NCBI RefSeq assembly: GCF_030317115.1
Contig: NZ_JASZYF010000017.1
Span: forward strand, 48,393 to 112,392
Length of the DNA: 64,000 bases
DNA from: Variovorax gracilis
GTDB taxonomy: Bacteria; Pseudomonadota; Gammaproteobacteria; Burkholderiales; Burkholderiaceae_C
Direction of reading: 5' to 3'
The notes beneath the pieces were generated by a model. The model was given only the letters and a program-made list of their open reading frames with translations, was not told where the DNA came from and ran no database searches. A program made the position numbers and the translations under genes. Below, one piece after another: positions 8,111-15,905 of this stretch (positions within the stretch are counted from its first letter, which is position 1; each line of letters begins with the position of its first letter).

Positions 8111-9085
8111 ATGCTCATCAACTGCGTCGTCTACGAGGACGGCACCAAGCTCGCCGACATTCCCGTCTCTAAGATCAGCGAATATCTCTCGTTGCCGGGC
8201 TGCTTCGTCTGGGTCGCGCTGCACGACGCAACGGCCGAGGAACTGGCCGAACTGCAGGCCGAGTTCGGCCTGCACCCGCTGGCGGTCGAGGATGCCCAGC
8301 ATGGCCATCAGCGGCCGAAGGTCGAGGAGTACGAGGATTCCCTGTTCGCCGTCATGCATCTGTTGGAGCCCGGAGGCTCGGAGACGTCAAGGCTGAACAT
8401 CGGCGAGATCGATGTCTTCGTGGGGCACAACTATGTGGTGTCGGTTCGCAATCGCAGCGAGCACGGCTTCGTCGAGGTGCGCGAGCGCTGCGAGCGGGAG
8501 CCCGACTTGCTCCGGCATGGCCCGGGTTTCGTGCTCTACGCGCTGATGGACGCGGTGGTCGATCGCTACTTTCCGATCATCGATGCCTTCGAGGTCGAGA
8601 TCGAAACCATCGAGCAGCGCATCCTCACCAAGGGCGCGGCGCGCGAGAGCATCAAGCGGCTGTACGACCTGAAGCAGCGCCTCACTGTGCTCAAGCACGC
8701 GGTCGCTCCGCTGCTCGAAGGCGCCAGCAAGCTCCACGGTGGGCGGGTGCCGCAGATCTGCCTGGGATCGCAGGCCTACTTTCGCGACGTCATCGATCAT
8801 CTCGGCCGCATCAATGCCTCCATCGATGCCATCCGGGACTCGATCGGCACGGCGATCCAGGTCAACCTCTCGATGGTCACGATCGAGGACGGCGAGGTCA
8901 CCAAGCGCCTGGCGGCCTGGGCCGCCATCTTCGCGGTGTGCACCGCGTTCGCAGGCATCTGGGGCATGAACTTCAAGAACATGCCGGAGCTGGACTGGCG
9001 CTACGGCTACGCTGCCGCGCTGGCGCTCATCATCGGCTGCTGCGGCTACCTCTACTACCGCTTCAGGCGCGCGGGTTGGGTCTGA
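8111..9085 (+). CDS. corA: CorA-family divalent cation transporter
   Basis: 324 residues. The long cytoplasmic N-terminal domain is followed by two C-terminal membrane helices, with the signature GMN at about 285-287 (GIWGMNFKNMPELDW) in the loop between them. The family forms pentameric channels for Mg2+, Co2+ or Ni2+. The ATG at 8111 (MLINCVVYEDGTKL) is preferred over the frame's first ATG at 8051, because family members begin at about this point. Not obviously in an operon. Metal specificity cannot be told from the sequence; some related proteins export Zn2+. Confidence 0.92.
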   Translation: MLINCVVYEDGTKLADIPVSKISEYLSLPGCFVWVALHDATAEELAELQAEFGLHPLAVEDAQHGHQRPKVEEYEDSLFAVMHLLEPGGSETSRLNIGEIDVFVGHNYVVSVRNRSEHGFVEVRERCEREPDLLRHGPGFVLYALMDAVVDRYFPIIDAFEVEIETIEQRILTKGAARESIKRLYDLKQRLTVLKHAVAPLLEGASKLHGGRVPQICLGSQAYFRDVIDHLGRINASIDAIRDSIGTAIQVNLSMVTIEDGEVTKRLAAWAAIFAVCTAFAGIWGMNFKNMPELDWRYGYAAALALIIGCCGYLYYRFRRAGWV

Positions 9086-9103
9086 GCAGCCCGCGCCCCG
9101 CAT

Positions 9104-9358
9104 TCAGCGAGGCGGTGCGGGCGTGAAGACGAGCCGGCCATCCGGTGTGCGCTGGCACATGCCGTCGATGGGCTCGCCGCGCCGGCCCACGATCTGCACG
9201 GCGGCACCTTCCTGGCGGCCTTCGCAAGCCTTCATGAATTCAGGCGGCGGTGGTGGCCGTCCTTCGTGATGGTGGGGAGGCGGCGGTGGCGGCGGCATCA
9301 CGCAGCCCTGAAGAAGGGCGACAAGGGCCGGCAGGCCCCATCCCTGGGTTCGGTTCAT
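9104..9358 (-). CDS. Small proline/histidine-rich lipoprotein
   Basis: 84 residues. The N-terminus is a lipoprotein signal (LPALVALLQGC, lipobox LLQGC, Cys19). Next come seven prolines, HHHEGR and another five prolines (about 21-41). The C-terminal 45 residues include one disulphide-capable pair (ACEGRQ and GMCQRT). It lies 55 bases downstream of the response regulator gene on the same strand. A proline/histidine-rich exported protein next to a two-component system suggests metal or envelope sensing; this is inference only. No known family recognised with certainty. Confidence 0.7.
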   Translation of the reverse strand: MNRTQGWGLPALVALLQGCVMPPPPPPPHHHEGRPPPPPEFMKACEGRQEGAAVQIVGRRGEPIDGMCQRTPDGRLVFTPAPPR

Positions 9359-9413
9359 CTGGAATCTCCTTGTGGCCGATGGTCGCTGGCAACTTCGGAG
9401 GAATATGGGAGCT

Positions 9414-10094
9414 TCAGGCGCCGGGTTCTTCGAAGGCGAAGCCGACGCCGTAGACAGAGCGGATCCAGTCGTGTGCCGTTCCGGCGGCGGCCAGCTTGCG
9501 GCGCAGGTTCTTGATGTGGCTGTCCACCGCGCGCTCGGTCACGTCGGCGGTGTCCTCGTAGGCGAGGTCCAGCAGTTGCGAACGCGAGAAGATCCGGCCC
9601 GGCTGCCGCGACAGCACCTGGAGCAGCCTGAATTCGAGGCGGGTCAGGCTCAGCGGTGAACCGTCGAGGGTTGCGCGCCACTGCGCGTCGTCCAGCAGCA
9701 GCCGCTTCTGGATCGATGGCGATGCATCGCCAGCGAGGCTGCGACGGAGCACGGCACGCACGCGCGCCACCACCTCGCGCGGCGAAAAGGGCTTGCACAC
9801 GTAGTCGTCGGCGCCGAGTTCGAGTCCGAGCAGGCGATCGACTTCCTCGATGCGGGCGGTGAGCATGATGACCGGATGGGCCGTATGCTGCCGCGCCCGC
9901 TCGAGCACCGACATCCCGTCCAGTCGCGGCAGCATGATGTCGAGCAGCGTGAGATCTGGCGGATCCGCGACCATGCGTTCGAGGGCGCTCTCGCCGTCGG
10001 CCACGCGCTCCGTGTCGTAGCCCGCGTGCCGCAGGTAGTCCACGAGCACCGAAGCAATGTCGTCCTCGTCCTCGACGACCAGGATGCGGGTCAT
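9414..10094 (-). CDS. OmpR/PhoB-type response regulator (BaeR-like)
   Basis: 226 residues. The receiver domain has acidic pair E8/D9, phosphoacceptor Asp52 (LTLLDIMLPRLDGM) and the conserved Lys in YVCKPFSPRE. The winged-helix output domain (about 130-222) has RLEFRLLQVLSRQPGRIFSR and HIKNLRRKL. The start codon overlaps the stop of the sensor kinase by four bases, so the pair is translated together. It resembles BaeR/CpxR-class regulators of envelope stress or efflux; the true regulon is unknown. Confidence 0.92.
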   Translation of the reverse strand: MTRILVVEDEDDIASVLVDYLRHAGYDTERVADGESALERMVADPPDLTLLDIMLPRLDGMSVLERARQHTAHPVIMLTARIEEVDRLLGLELGADDYVCKPFSPREVVARVRAVLRRSLAGDASPSIQKRLLLDDAQWRATLDGSPLSLTRLEFRLLQVLSRQPGRIFSRSQLLDLAYEDTADVTERAVDSHIKNLRRKLAAAGTAHDWIRSVYGVGFAFEEPGA

Positions 10095-11620
10095 GCCGTG
10101 CCCTCCAGCGGCAGCGTCAATGTGATGCGCAACCCGCCGAGTGCCGACGGCGCTGCGTCGATCGAACCTCCGTGCGCCTCGATGGTGGCGCGGCAGATCG
10201 CCAGCCCGAGTCCGGAGCCGCCCAGTGCGCGGTTGCGCGATGCGTCGCCGCGAAACAGGCGTTCGAACAGGCGCGGGAGTTCGGCGGGCGCGACGCCGGG
10301 CGCGCTGTCGTCGAACTGAAGCACCAGCCGCTGCGCGCCGGGGCTGCCGTCGATGTGTGCGTCGATTCGCAGGCGGCCGCCACTGTCCGTGTACGACAGC
10401 GTGTTCTCGATCAGGTTCATGAAAGCCTGGTGCAGCCGGCGCGCTTCGCCGTGCACCAGCGGCTGATGATCGGCCGCCAGTACGTCGAGGGCGCCTGCGT
10501 CGAGCAGGATTGCGCGTTGCGCGAAGCGTTCGCGCGTGAGCGCCAGCGCCTCTTTCAGCAGCGCCAGCGGAAACACCGTCGCGAAGGGCGGCGCCGCATC
10601 GTCCTGTTCGCGCATGCTGCTGCGCAGGTCGTCGACGAGTTGCCCGAGCCGCATCACCTGCCTGTGCAATCGGAGCGCGGTCTTGTCGTCGAAGCTGCGC
10701 ACGCCGTCCTGCAGCGCCTCGATCTCGGCACGCATCGCGGCCAGCGGCGTGCGCAGCTCGTGAGCGACGTCGGCCAGCCACGCGCGGCGCGAAGCCTCGA
10801 TGTGGTCGAGGCGCTCTGCCATGTCGTTGAAGGTGCGGCCCAGCAGGGCGAGTTCGTCGTGTCCATGCACGGGCACGCGTGCGTCCAGACGTCCTTGCGC
10901 GACGCTTTGCGCGCCCTGCGTGAGTGCGTCGATGCGCGCAAACCACCGGCGCGCCAGCAGCCATGACAACAGCAGCGCGATGGCGAGGCCGGCCACGCCT
11001 GTCCAGATGACGAAGCTCGACTGCCGTGCGACGAAAGCGCGGTCGGCGTCGCTCTCCAGCCCCTGGAGCGGCGCGAGAAGGAGGGTGCCGATGAGCCGAT
11101 CGACGTCTCGCAGCGGGAGCCGGGCGGCGATCGACGGGTCGACCCTGGCGCCGGCCACCCAGCCACCTTTGGCGTCGACGAGGCCCAGGCGCTGGTAGAC
11201 GGAATCCGGATTGCCGCGGGGGCCGCCGGACGCGTCCGGCGGCGGGGGCGGAGGCGGCATGCGGCGCGAAGGAAGCAGGTCGGGCGGCGGACCGGGCGGA
11301 GGCCCTCCCGCATCACGGGGCGGCGGGCCGCCTTGCCACGAAGGCGGCCGCATGTCTCGCATCGGGCCGAACCCGCCCATCTGCACGTCATGCCACGCGG
11401 CCGGGTCGTGCCGCAGGGTGTCCCAGTTGCCCTTCTCCGCGTGATGCTTCTTGAGCAGCTCGGCGAGCCAGTCCATGCGTCGGATCTCGATCTCCGCGAC
11501 GTACGGTCCGAGCCCTCGTTGCAGGCCGAGGCGCGAGAAGCCCGCGAAGATCAGCAGCAGTGCCAGCAGCAGCACCGCCAGCGCGAGGAAGATCTTTCGA
11601 AACAGCGTCAGGCGGGGCAT
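10091..11620 (-). CDS. Membrane sensor histidine kinase (BaeS-like) with proline-rich periplasmic domain
   Basis: 509 residues. First membrane helix about 8-30, second about 205-230. The periplasmic part between them is short and strongly proline/glycine-rich, including SRRMPPPPPPPDASGG. HAMP follows (about 228-280), then the DHp domain with HELRTPLAAMRAE (phosphoacceptor near His287), and the ATPase domain with N box NLIENTLSYTDS and GLGLAICRATIEAHGG. The frame could start at 11668, but MPRLTLFRKIFLALAV at 11620 puts the basic residues just before the first helix. Operon with the response regulator. Its proline run resembles that of the small lipoprotein two genes away. Confidence 0.92.
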   Translation of the reverse strand: MPRLTLFRKIFLALAVLLLALLLIFAGFSRLGLQRGLGPYVAEIEIRRMDWLAELLKKHHAEKGNWDTLRHDPAAWHDVQMGGFGPMRDMRPPSWQGGPPPRDAGGPPPGPPPDLLPSRRMPPPPPPPDASGGPRGNPDSVYQRLGLVDAKGGWVAGARVDPSIAARLPLRDVDRLIGTLLLAPLQGLESDADRAFVARQSSFVIWTGVAGLAIALLLSWLLARRWFARIDALTQGAQSVAQGRLDARVPVHGHDELALLGRTFNDMAERLDHIEASRRAWLADVAHELRTPLAAMRAEIEALQDGVRSFDDKTALRLHRQVMRLGQLVDDLRSSMREQDDAAPPFATVFPLALLKEALALTRERFAQRAILLDAGALDVLAADHQPLVHGEARRLHQAFMNLIENTLSYTDSGGRLRIDAHIDGSPGAQRLVLQFDDSAPGVAPAELPRLFERLFRGDASRNRALGGSGLGLAICRATIEAHGGSIDAAPSALGGLRITLTLPLEGTA

Positions 11621-11674
11621 GGTGGCGGCGGGCGGGCGAGCCGCATTGTGCGGCATGCCTGCGGGCACGGCCGG

Positions 11675-12538
11675 TCAGGCGGCGATCGCGATGGCGATGT
11701 TCGCGCTGTAGCCGCTGGTGGCGTCGCCGCTGAAGTTCACCATCTCGAGCGAGGTGCCGTCGCTGAACACGTTGTCCGTTGCGAAACTGATCGCGTTCAG
11801 GTTGGCCACGCTCTGCGAATAGCCGGCGGCACTGTTGTAGATGGCGCGCAGCGTCTCCGTCGGAAAGGCGAGCTGCGTGGTCTTCACCTTGCTGCCCGCC
11901 GACTTGGCATTCGACAGGCTCGGGTAGATCTCCAGGTGCATGTGCGGCATGCGCCCTGCGTAGCAGCCGGGCACGACGGTGATGAAACTGACCGTGCCGT
12001 TCGCGTCCGTCTCCTGTACGCCGCGCAAGTGGTTGTCGGCGAGGCTTTGAGTGGTGTAGACCGAGTAGGTGCCTTCGCGCGTGCAGTGCCACAGATAGAT
12101 GGCGTAGCCGGCCAGCGGCGCGCAACTGGTCCTGGTGTTGGTGAGCGTGATGGTGAGTGTCAGCGGCGCGCCGCCGACCTGGGCCGTGCCGCCGATGTTC
12201 GTGCGGATGTCTGAGCGCACGATGCCGGAGAGGGCGAGCACGTTGTAGCTGTTGTTGCCGGCGTTCGAGCCGTCGGCGGGGTAGGGGCCCTCTGTCTCCT
12301 CGGGCACCACCTGGCAGGTACTGGAAGTCGTGGCCGCGTCGGTGGTGGTGCCGGTGGTCGCCGCCGTGGTGGCCGCGGTGGAGGCGGAGGTGGTCATGAT
12401 CGGCGCCAGCGTCGAAGTCGAGGAGGTGCCGCTGCTGCCCCCGCCGCCGCATCCGCCCAACGCATACAAGCCCAGCGAACCGAGCGCGCCCAGCACGTGA
12501 CGTCTGGTGCCGTCGGTCGGTGGTGAATCCTTTTCCAT
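11675..12538 (-). CDS. Exported intradiol ring-cleavage dioxygenase-like protein
   Basis: 287 residues. The N-terminus has a twin-arginine-like segment (TRRHVLGALGSLGLYALGGC) ending in a lipobox-like Cys, so it is probably exported and perhaps lipidated. A Ser/Thr/Ala-rich linker (about 35-75) follows. The catalytic domain has EETEGPYP, AIYLWHCTREGTYS and PGCYAGRMPHMHLEIYP, which supply the Tyr, Tyr, His, His iron ligands of protocatechuate/catechol intradiol dioxygenases. Cytoplasmic members cleave catechols between the hydroxyls; the secreted branch is poorly characterised. It precedes the two-component system on the same strand by 54 bases and may be in its operon. Confidence 0.85.
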   Translation of the reverse strand: MEKDSPPTDGTRRHVLGALGSLGLYALGGCGGGGSSGTSSTSTLAPIMTTSASTAATTAATTGTTTDAATTSSTCQVVPEETEGPYPADGSNAGNNSYNVLALSGIVRSDIRTNIGGTAQVGGAPLTLTITLTNTRTSCAPLAGYAIYLWHCTREGTYSVYTTQSLADNHLRGVQETDANGTVSFITVVPGCYAGRMPHMHLEIYPSLSNAKSAGSKVKTTQLAFPTETLRAIYNSAAGYSQSVANLNAISFATDNVFSDGTSLEMVNFSGDATSGYSANIAIAIAA

Positions 12539-12622
12539 CTGAGTTTCTCCTGCGCGGAACGCGCGAAATTCGCGATGGGCCGACTGTGCGTGGCGATCTG
12601 GGAGAAAACTTGTGCAAAGGCC

Positions 12623-13246
12623 CTAGGGCCGGGTTGGAGCATCGTTGACGCCGAGGCCCTGCAGCGGCAGTCGCAAGGTGATGCCCAGGCGCCCCAGCGG
12701 CGACGGCGCCGCATAGATGCGGCCCCGGTGCTCTCCGACGATCTGCGTGCAGAGCGCAACGCTCGCGAGCGATTCGCAGTCGCCGTGGGGCTGTGCGCAT
12801 TGCGCGGATGCCGCATCGAAGCATTGCGCGAGACGAGGCTCATCGGTGCCCGGTGCGCGGTCGATGAAGTTGACGACGGCCTGAGTGCCGTCGATGCGGC
12901 CCAGCACGTGCAGGGTGCTGCCGGCCTTCATCGCGCGGCAGGCGAACTCGACGATGTGCGCAAAGACTTCCTGCATCCCCGAACGATCGAGGAGCACCGG
13001 CAGCGGGTCGCCGGGAAGCTTCAGCTCCAATGCCATGCCGGCATCCTGGAGCCGGGCTTGCAGGGCGCCGGACATCTGCTGCAGCAGTTGCCGGATATCG
13101 GCCTGCTTGCACGAGAGAGGATTGGATGCGGCGGGTCGGGGGTGCGTCGCCGCGGCGGAGCCGCCGCTGCGCCGATCCAACAGGCGCCAGAATACGGAAA
13201 GCAGGATGAAGACGAAGAGGGCAATGGCGATCTGGGCTGTGTTCAT
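12623..13246 (-). CDS. Membrane-anchored orphan histidine-kinase-type ATPase domain protein
   Basis: 207 residues. One N-terminal membrane helix (AQIAIALFVFILLSVFWRLL, about 4-23), then a region that reads as a degenerate HATPase_c domain: LLDRSGMQEVFAHIVEFACR corresponds to the N-box helix, and the end RIYAAPSPLGRLGITLRLPL matches the last strand of the neighbouring kinase (LGGLRITLTLPLEG). The glycine-rich GLGL lid and a phosphoacceptor His are not evident, and no DHp domain is present. It may be a decayed kinase or a non-catalytic regulator. It lies upstream of the dioxygenase-like gene on the same strand, separated by 84 bases. Confidence 0.7.
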   Translation of the reverse strand: MNTAQIAIALFVFILLSVFWRLLDRRSGGSAAATHPRPAASNPLSCKQADIRQLLQQMSGALQARLQDAGMALELKLPGDPLPVLLDRSGMQEVFAHIVEFACRAMKAGSTLHVLGRIDGTQAVVNFIDRAPGTDEPRLAQCFDAASAQCAQPHGDCESLASVALCTQIVGEHRGRIYAAPSPLGRLGITLRLPLQGLGVNDAPTRP

Positions 13247-13415
13247 GCAGGAGCGAGGTGGTGACGATGCGTCGCATTAGTCCCTGTCTCCGCTGTCGGT
13301 GCAACAGCTCCCGCACGCCTCATCGGGCCTTCAATATCTCTCCGCAATCCCGGCGCACGCCATCGCTCCGGCTTTCGGCGAGTGCCATCGAATGACCGAG
13401 AAACCAGGAGCGACC

Positions 13416-13907
13416 ATGTACCAGGAAGAATTCATGAAGCGCGCCATCGCGCTGTCGGCGCAGGCGCTCGACACGCCGGGCACCGAGCCATTCGGCGCCG
13501 TGGTCGTGAGGGACGGCGCGGTGGTGGGCGAGGGCTTCAATCACTCCGTGGCGCATTTCGATCCCACCTCGCACGGTGAGGTCGAGGCCATTCGTGATGC
13601 CTGCCGCAATCTGAAGAGCGTCGATCTGAGCGGTTGCGATCTCTACACGTCGTGCGAGCCCTGCGCGCTGTGCGTGGCCGCCATGAGGATCGCGGGCATC
13701 GGCAAGCTCTACTACGCGGCTTCGCTTGCGCAGTCGGGTGAGGCTTTTGCGGGTGTGCCGGTGGAGGCCCGGCACCCTGTCGATGTGGAGGAACTGCGTG
13801 CCGAGGCAGGTGCACCGCTTGCTGCGCGTGCCATGCCTTCGGAGCAGAAACTCGACCGCGCGGCGGTCGAGGTGCTGGAGGCGTGGGCGGCGGGCCGGCG
13901 CGGCTAG
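13416..13907 (+). CDS. Nucleoside/guanine deaminase-like zinc enzyme (CDA superfamily)
   Basis: 163 residues with the deaminase signature: His53-x-Glu55 (TSHGEVEAI) and Cys83/Cys86 (SCEPCALCVAAM), which bind Zn2+ and hold the catalytic Glu. Length fits the tRNA-adenosine/guanine/cytosine deaminase superfamily; the overall pattern is closest to guanine or nucleoside deaminases. The start at 13416 is set by AGGAG five bases upstream; the frame is open further upstream (13392, 13299). Substrate not determined by sequence. Convergent with aqpZ. Confidence 0.87.
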   Translation: MYQEEFMKRAIALSAQALDTPGTEPFGAVVVRDGAVVGEGFNHSVAHFDPTSHGEVEAIRDACRNLKSVDLSGCDLYTSCEPCALCVAAMRIAGIGKLYYAASLAQSGEAFAGVPVEARHPVDVEELRAEAGAPLAARAMPSEQKLDRAAVEVLEAWAAGRRG

Positions 13908-13925
13908 CGCAGCGGGCCGCCGGCC
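13893..13925. terminator. GC-rich hairpin between deaminase and aqpZ
   Basis: GGCCGGCG (13893-13900) pairs with CGCCGGCC (13918-13925) across a 17-base loop in the convergent gap. There is no T tract, so intrinsic termination is doubtful. Confidence 0.25.
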
Positions 13926-13941
13926 TCTCAGGCTTTCAGGC

Positions 13942-14661
13942 TCAAGCGGCAGCATGGGCCGAGCGCGGCTCGGACATCGCCACGCGATAGATGATCGCGC
14001 CCAGCGCGGCACCGACCAGCGGAGCCACCCAGAACATCCATAACTGGTCCATCGCCCACTGCGGTGCGAACAGTGCCGGGCCGGTGCTGCGCGCCGGGTT
14101 GACGGAGGTCTTGGTCACGGGGATCGACACGAGGTGAATCAGCGCGAGGCACAGGCCGATCGCCATGCCTGCAAAGGCGTTCGAGGCGCGCTGCGCGGTG
14201 GAGCCCAGGATCACGAGCAGGAAGAACGCAGTCATCACGATCTCGCACACCAGTGCTGCGGCCATGCTGTACTGGCCGGGCGAGTTCGCCCCGAAGCCGT
14301 TGGCCGCAAAGCCACCGAGGTCGGCGTCGGGCTTGCCGGAGGCGATGAAGTACAGGACCCCGGCGGCGGCGCATGCGCCCGCCACCTGGGCCACCACGTA
14401 GCCCGGCAGCTTGCCGGCCGGCATGCGGCCTGCAACCACCAGGCCGAGCGAGACAGCCGGATTGAAGTGGCCGCCGGAGATGGGGCCGAACGCATAGGCG
14501 CCGGTGACGACCGTCAGGCCGAAGGCGAGCGAGACACCGAGCAGCCCGATGCCGAGTTCGGGAAACGCTGCGGCGAGCACGGCGCTGCCGCAGCCGCCGA
14601 AGGTGAGCCAGAAGGTGCCGAGAAACTCGGCGGACCAGATCTTGAAATTGCCATGTTGCAT
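13942..14661 (-). CDS. aqpZ: Aquaporin Z
   Basis: 239 residues, six membrane helices and two half-helices. Both NPA boxes are present (GGHFNPAVS at 63-71, SVNPARS at 186-192). The selectivity-filter residues match E. coli AqpZ (His in ALIHLVSIPVT, Thr in TKTSVNPAR, Arg after the second NPA), which predicts a water channel rather than a glycerol facilitator. It starts nine bases downstream of a winged-helix regulator gene on the same strand, so the two are probably co-transcribed and osmotic control is possible. Confidence 0.95.
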   Translation of the reverse strand: MQHGNFKIWSAEFLGTFWLTFGGCGSAVLAAAFPELGIGLLGVSLAFGLTVVTGAYAFGPISGGHFNPAVSLGLVVAGRMPAGKLPGYVVAQVAGACAAAGVLYFIASGKPDADLGGFAANGFGANSPGQYSMAAALVCEIVMTAFFLLVILGSTAQRASNAFAGMAIGLCLALIHLVSIPVTKTSVNPARSTGPALFAPQWAMDQLWMFWVAPLVGAALGAIIYRVAMSEPRSAHAAA

Positions 14662-14670
14662 GAGGAGCTT

Positions 14671-15465
14671 TCAGTTCAGTTGTAGTGAGGGGGTGGGTTG
14701 CTGGAAATGGGAAAGAGGTGCTGGAGCAAGGGGCGATGGCGGGGGAGAGGGCGCCATCCGCGTCAGCCGGTAGCCGGCGTGGGGAAAGGTTTCCAGGCTC
14801 CAGCCGCGTGAACCGCGCAGATGAAGCGCAGAGCGCACGTCCTTGATGACGGAACCGATGTTGTCGATGCGGTATCCGGTCTGGCCCTGCTCACCAGTGG
14901 GCAGCATCAGGCGCAAGGCCTTCCGCGTCAGCGTTCGGTGGACGTTGAAGAAGAGTTCGAGGGCGACATCGAAGGCGACCGGGTCCAGGCGCGCCTGGCG
15001 CCTTGCGAAGTTGACGCTCCTGCGGAGCGGATCGAAGGCATAGTCGCCCCATGAGAGGAGAGGGGACGAGCTTTCGAAGCCGTGGGCGTCCAGGAACGAC
15101 AGGATCACCCGGTAGAGATCGCTGAAGAACCGCGGCGCCACGGTGAAGTCATCGTCGGTGCTTGCGCGCTGAAGGATGAACCTTGGGTCGTTCTGCAACT
15201 TCAGGCCCAGCACGGGCACGTCGGACCCGACGATGCCGCGAATGGCAGCGAGCATGGGTTGCCCCTGGCTGTCCGATTCCGGCATATCGCCCAGCAGCAG
15301 CATGTCGAGCGTCCTCGCGCCCGTGCCCATGGCGGTGAGTTCTTCCAGGCTCGTGAACACGAGGGGCGCGTAGCGCTGCGCGCGTAGCGTGCGACGCATG
15401 TATTCGCGGGCACGCAGGGTGTAGGCGAGCACACCTGCGCGCCGCTTGGCAGCAAAACGAGACAT
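14671..15465 (-). CDS. OmpR-type winged-helix DNA-binding regulator without a standard receiver
   Basis: 264 residues. The N-terminal 110 residues resemble a receiver fold only loosely (RTLDMLLLGDMPES in the place of the phosphoacceptor strand), with no convincing acidic pocket. The C-terminal part (about 150-245) reads as a Trans_reg_C winged helix: RRSVNFARRQARLDPVAFDV, then GYRIDNIGSVIKDVRSAL and ETFPHAGYRLTRM. The C-terminal tail is Pro/Ser-rich (SPPPSPLAPAPL). Start at 15465 (MSRFAAKRRAGVLAY) is preferred over 15504. It probably regulates the aqpZ gene that follows or itself. No sensor kinase is adjacent. Confidence 0.8.
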   Translation of the reverse strand: MSRFAAKRRAGVLAYTLRAREYMRRTLRAQRYAPLVFTSLEELTAMGTGARTLDMLLLGDMPESDSQGQPMLAAIRGIVGSDVPVLGLKLQNDPRFILQRASTDDDFTVAPRFFSDLYRVILSFLDAHGFESSSPLLSWGDYAFDPLRRSVNFARRQARLDPVAFDVALELFFNVHRTLTRKALRLMLPTGEQGQTGYRIDNIGSVIKDVRSALHLRGSRGWSLETFPHAGYRLTRMAPSPPPSPLAPAPLSHFQQPTPSLQLN

Positions 15466-15905
15466 GACGAGCTTCCCTTGATGCACTGCGCAGTGCGCGC
15501 GCATCGTTTTCTTGTGTGGGTGCCAACACGGTGGTCGGCGGTGGATCGGTTGGTAGACCGCTGCTCAAGAATGTAATTCTTTGGCGCTCACTGCCTAAGG
15601 GATAAGTTCACGATTCCAGAAGAAAGGTGGAATTGATTGCTTTTGAACTCAAATAGGACAACGAAGAGATCAGTTGTCGATTCTTAAACGAAACGCAGCG
15701 GGGCAAAATTTTATGGCCGATGTGACTTGTCAAGGGCCCAGTTCCCGCCCTGAATGTTCTTGAAATGCATGGGGCAAATCTTGGGGACGAGAAGGCAGAC
15801 CGGCGGTCAAGGTCATCGCACCCATGAAATCATGTGCGCCCGCCACAAGCCGACGAAAGCGCATTCATGACAGCCAAGCCAATGAAAGTTCCGGGACCGA
15901 GCCCC
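15466..15905. other. 440-base non-coding gap, A/T-richer
   Basis: Between the divergent regulator and ketopantoate reductase genes. It is visibly richer in A/T than the flanks around 15570-15720 (for example CAAAATTTTATGG near 15704), which fits promoters for both genes. No ORF with recognisable homology, no clear -35/-10 pair at good spacing and no hairpin with a T tract was found. The last 39-72 bases may belong to the downstream gene if an upstream ATG is used. Confidence 0.6.

Noticed and set aside
12247..12460. Thr/Ser/Ala-coding repetitive DNA taken at first as a tandem repeat
   Set aside because: It is the low-complexity linker of the dioxygenase-like protein, without a fixed repeat length.
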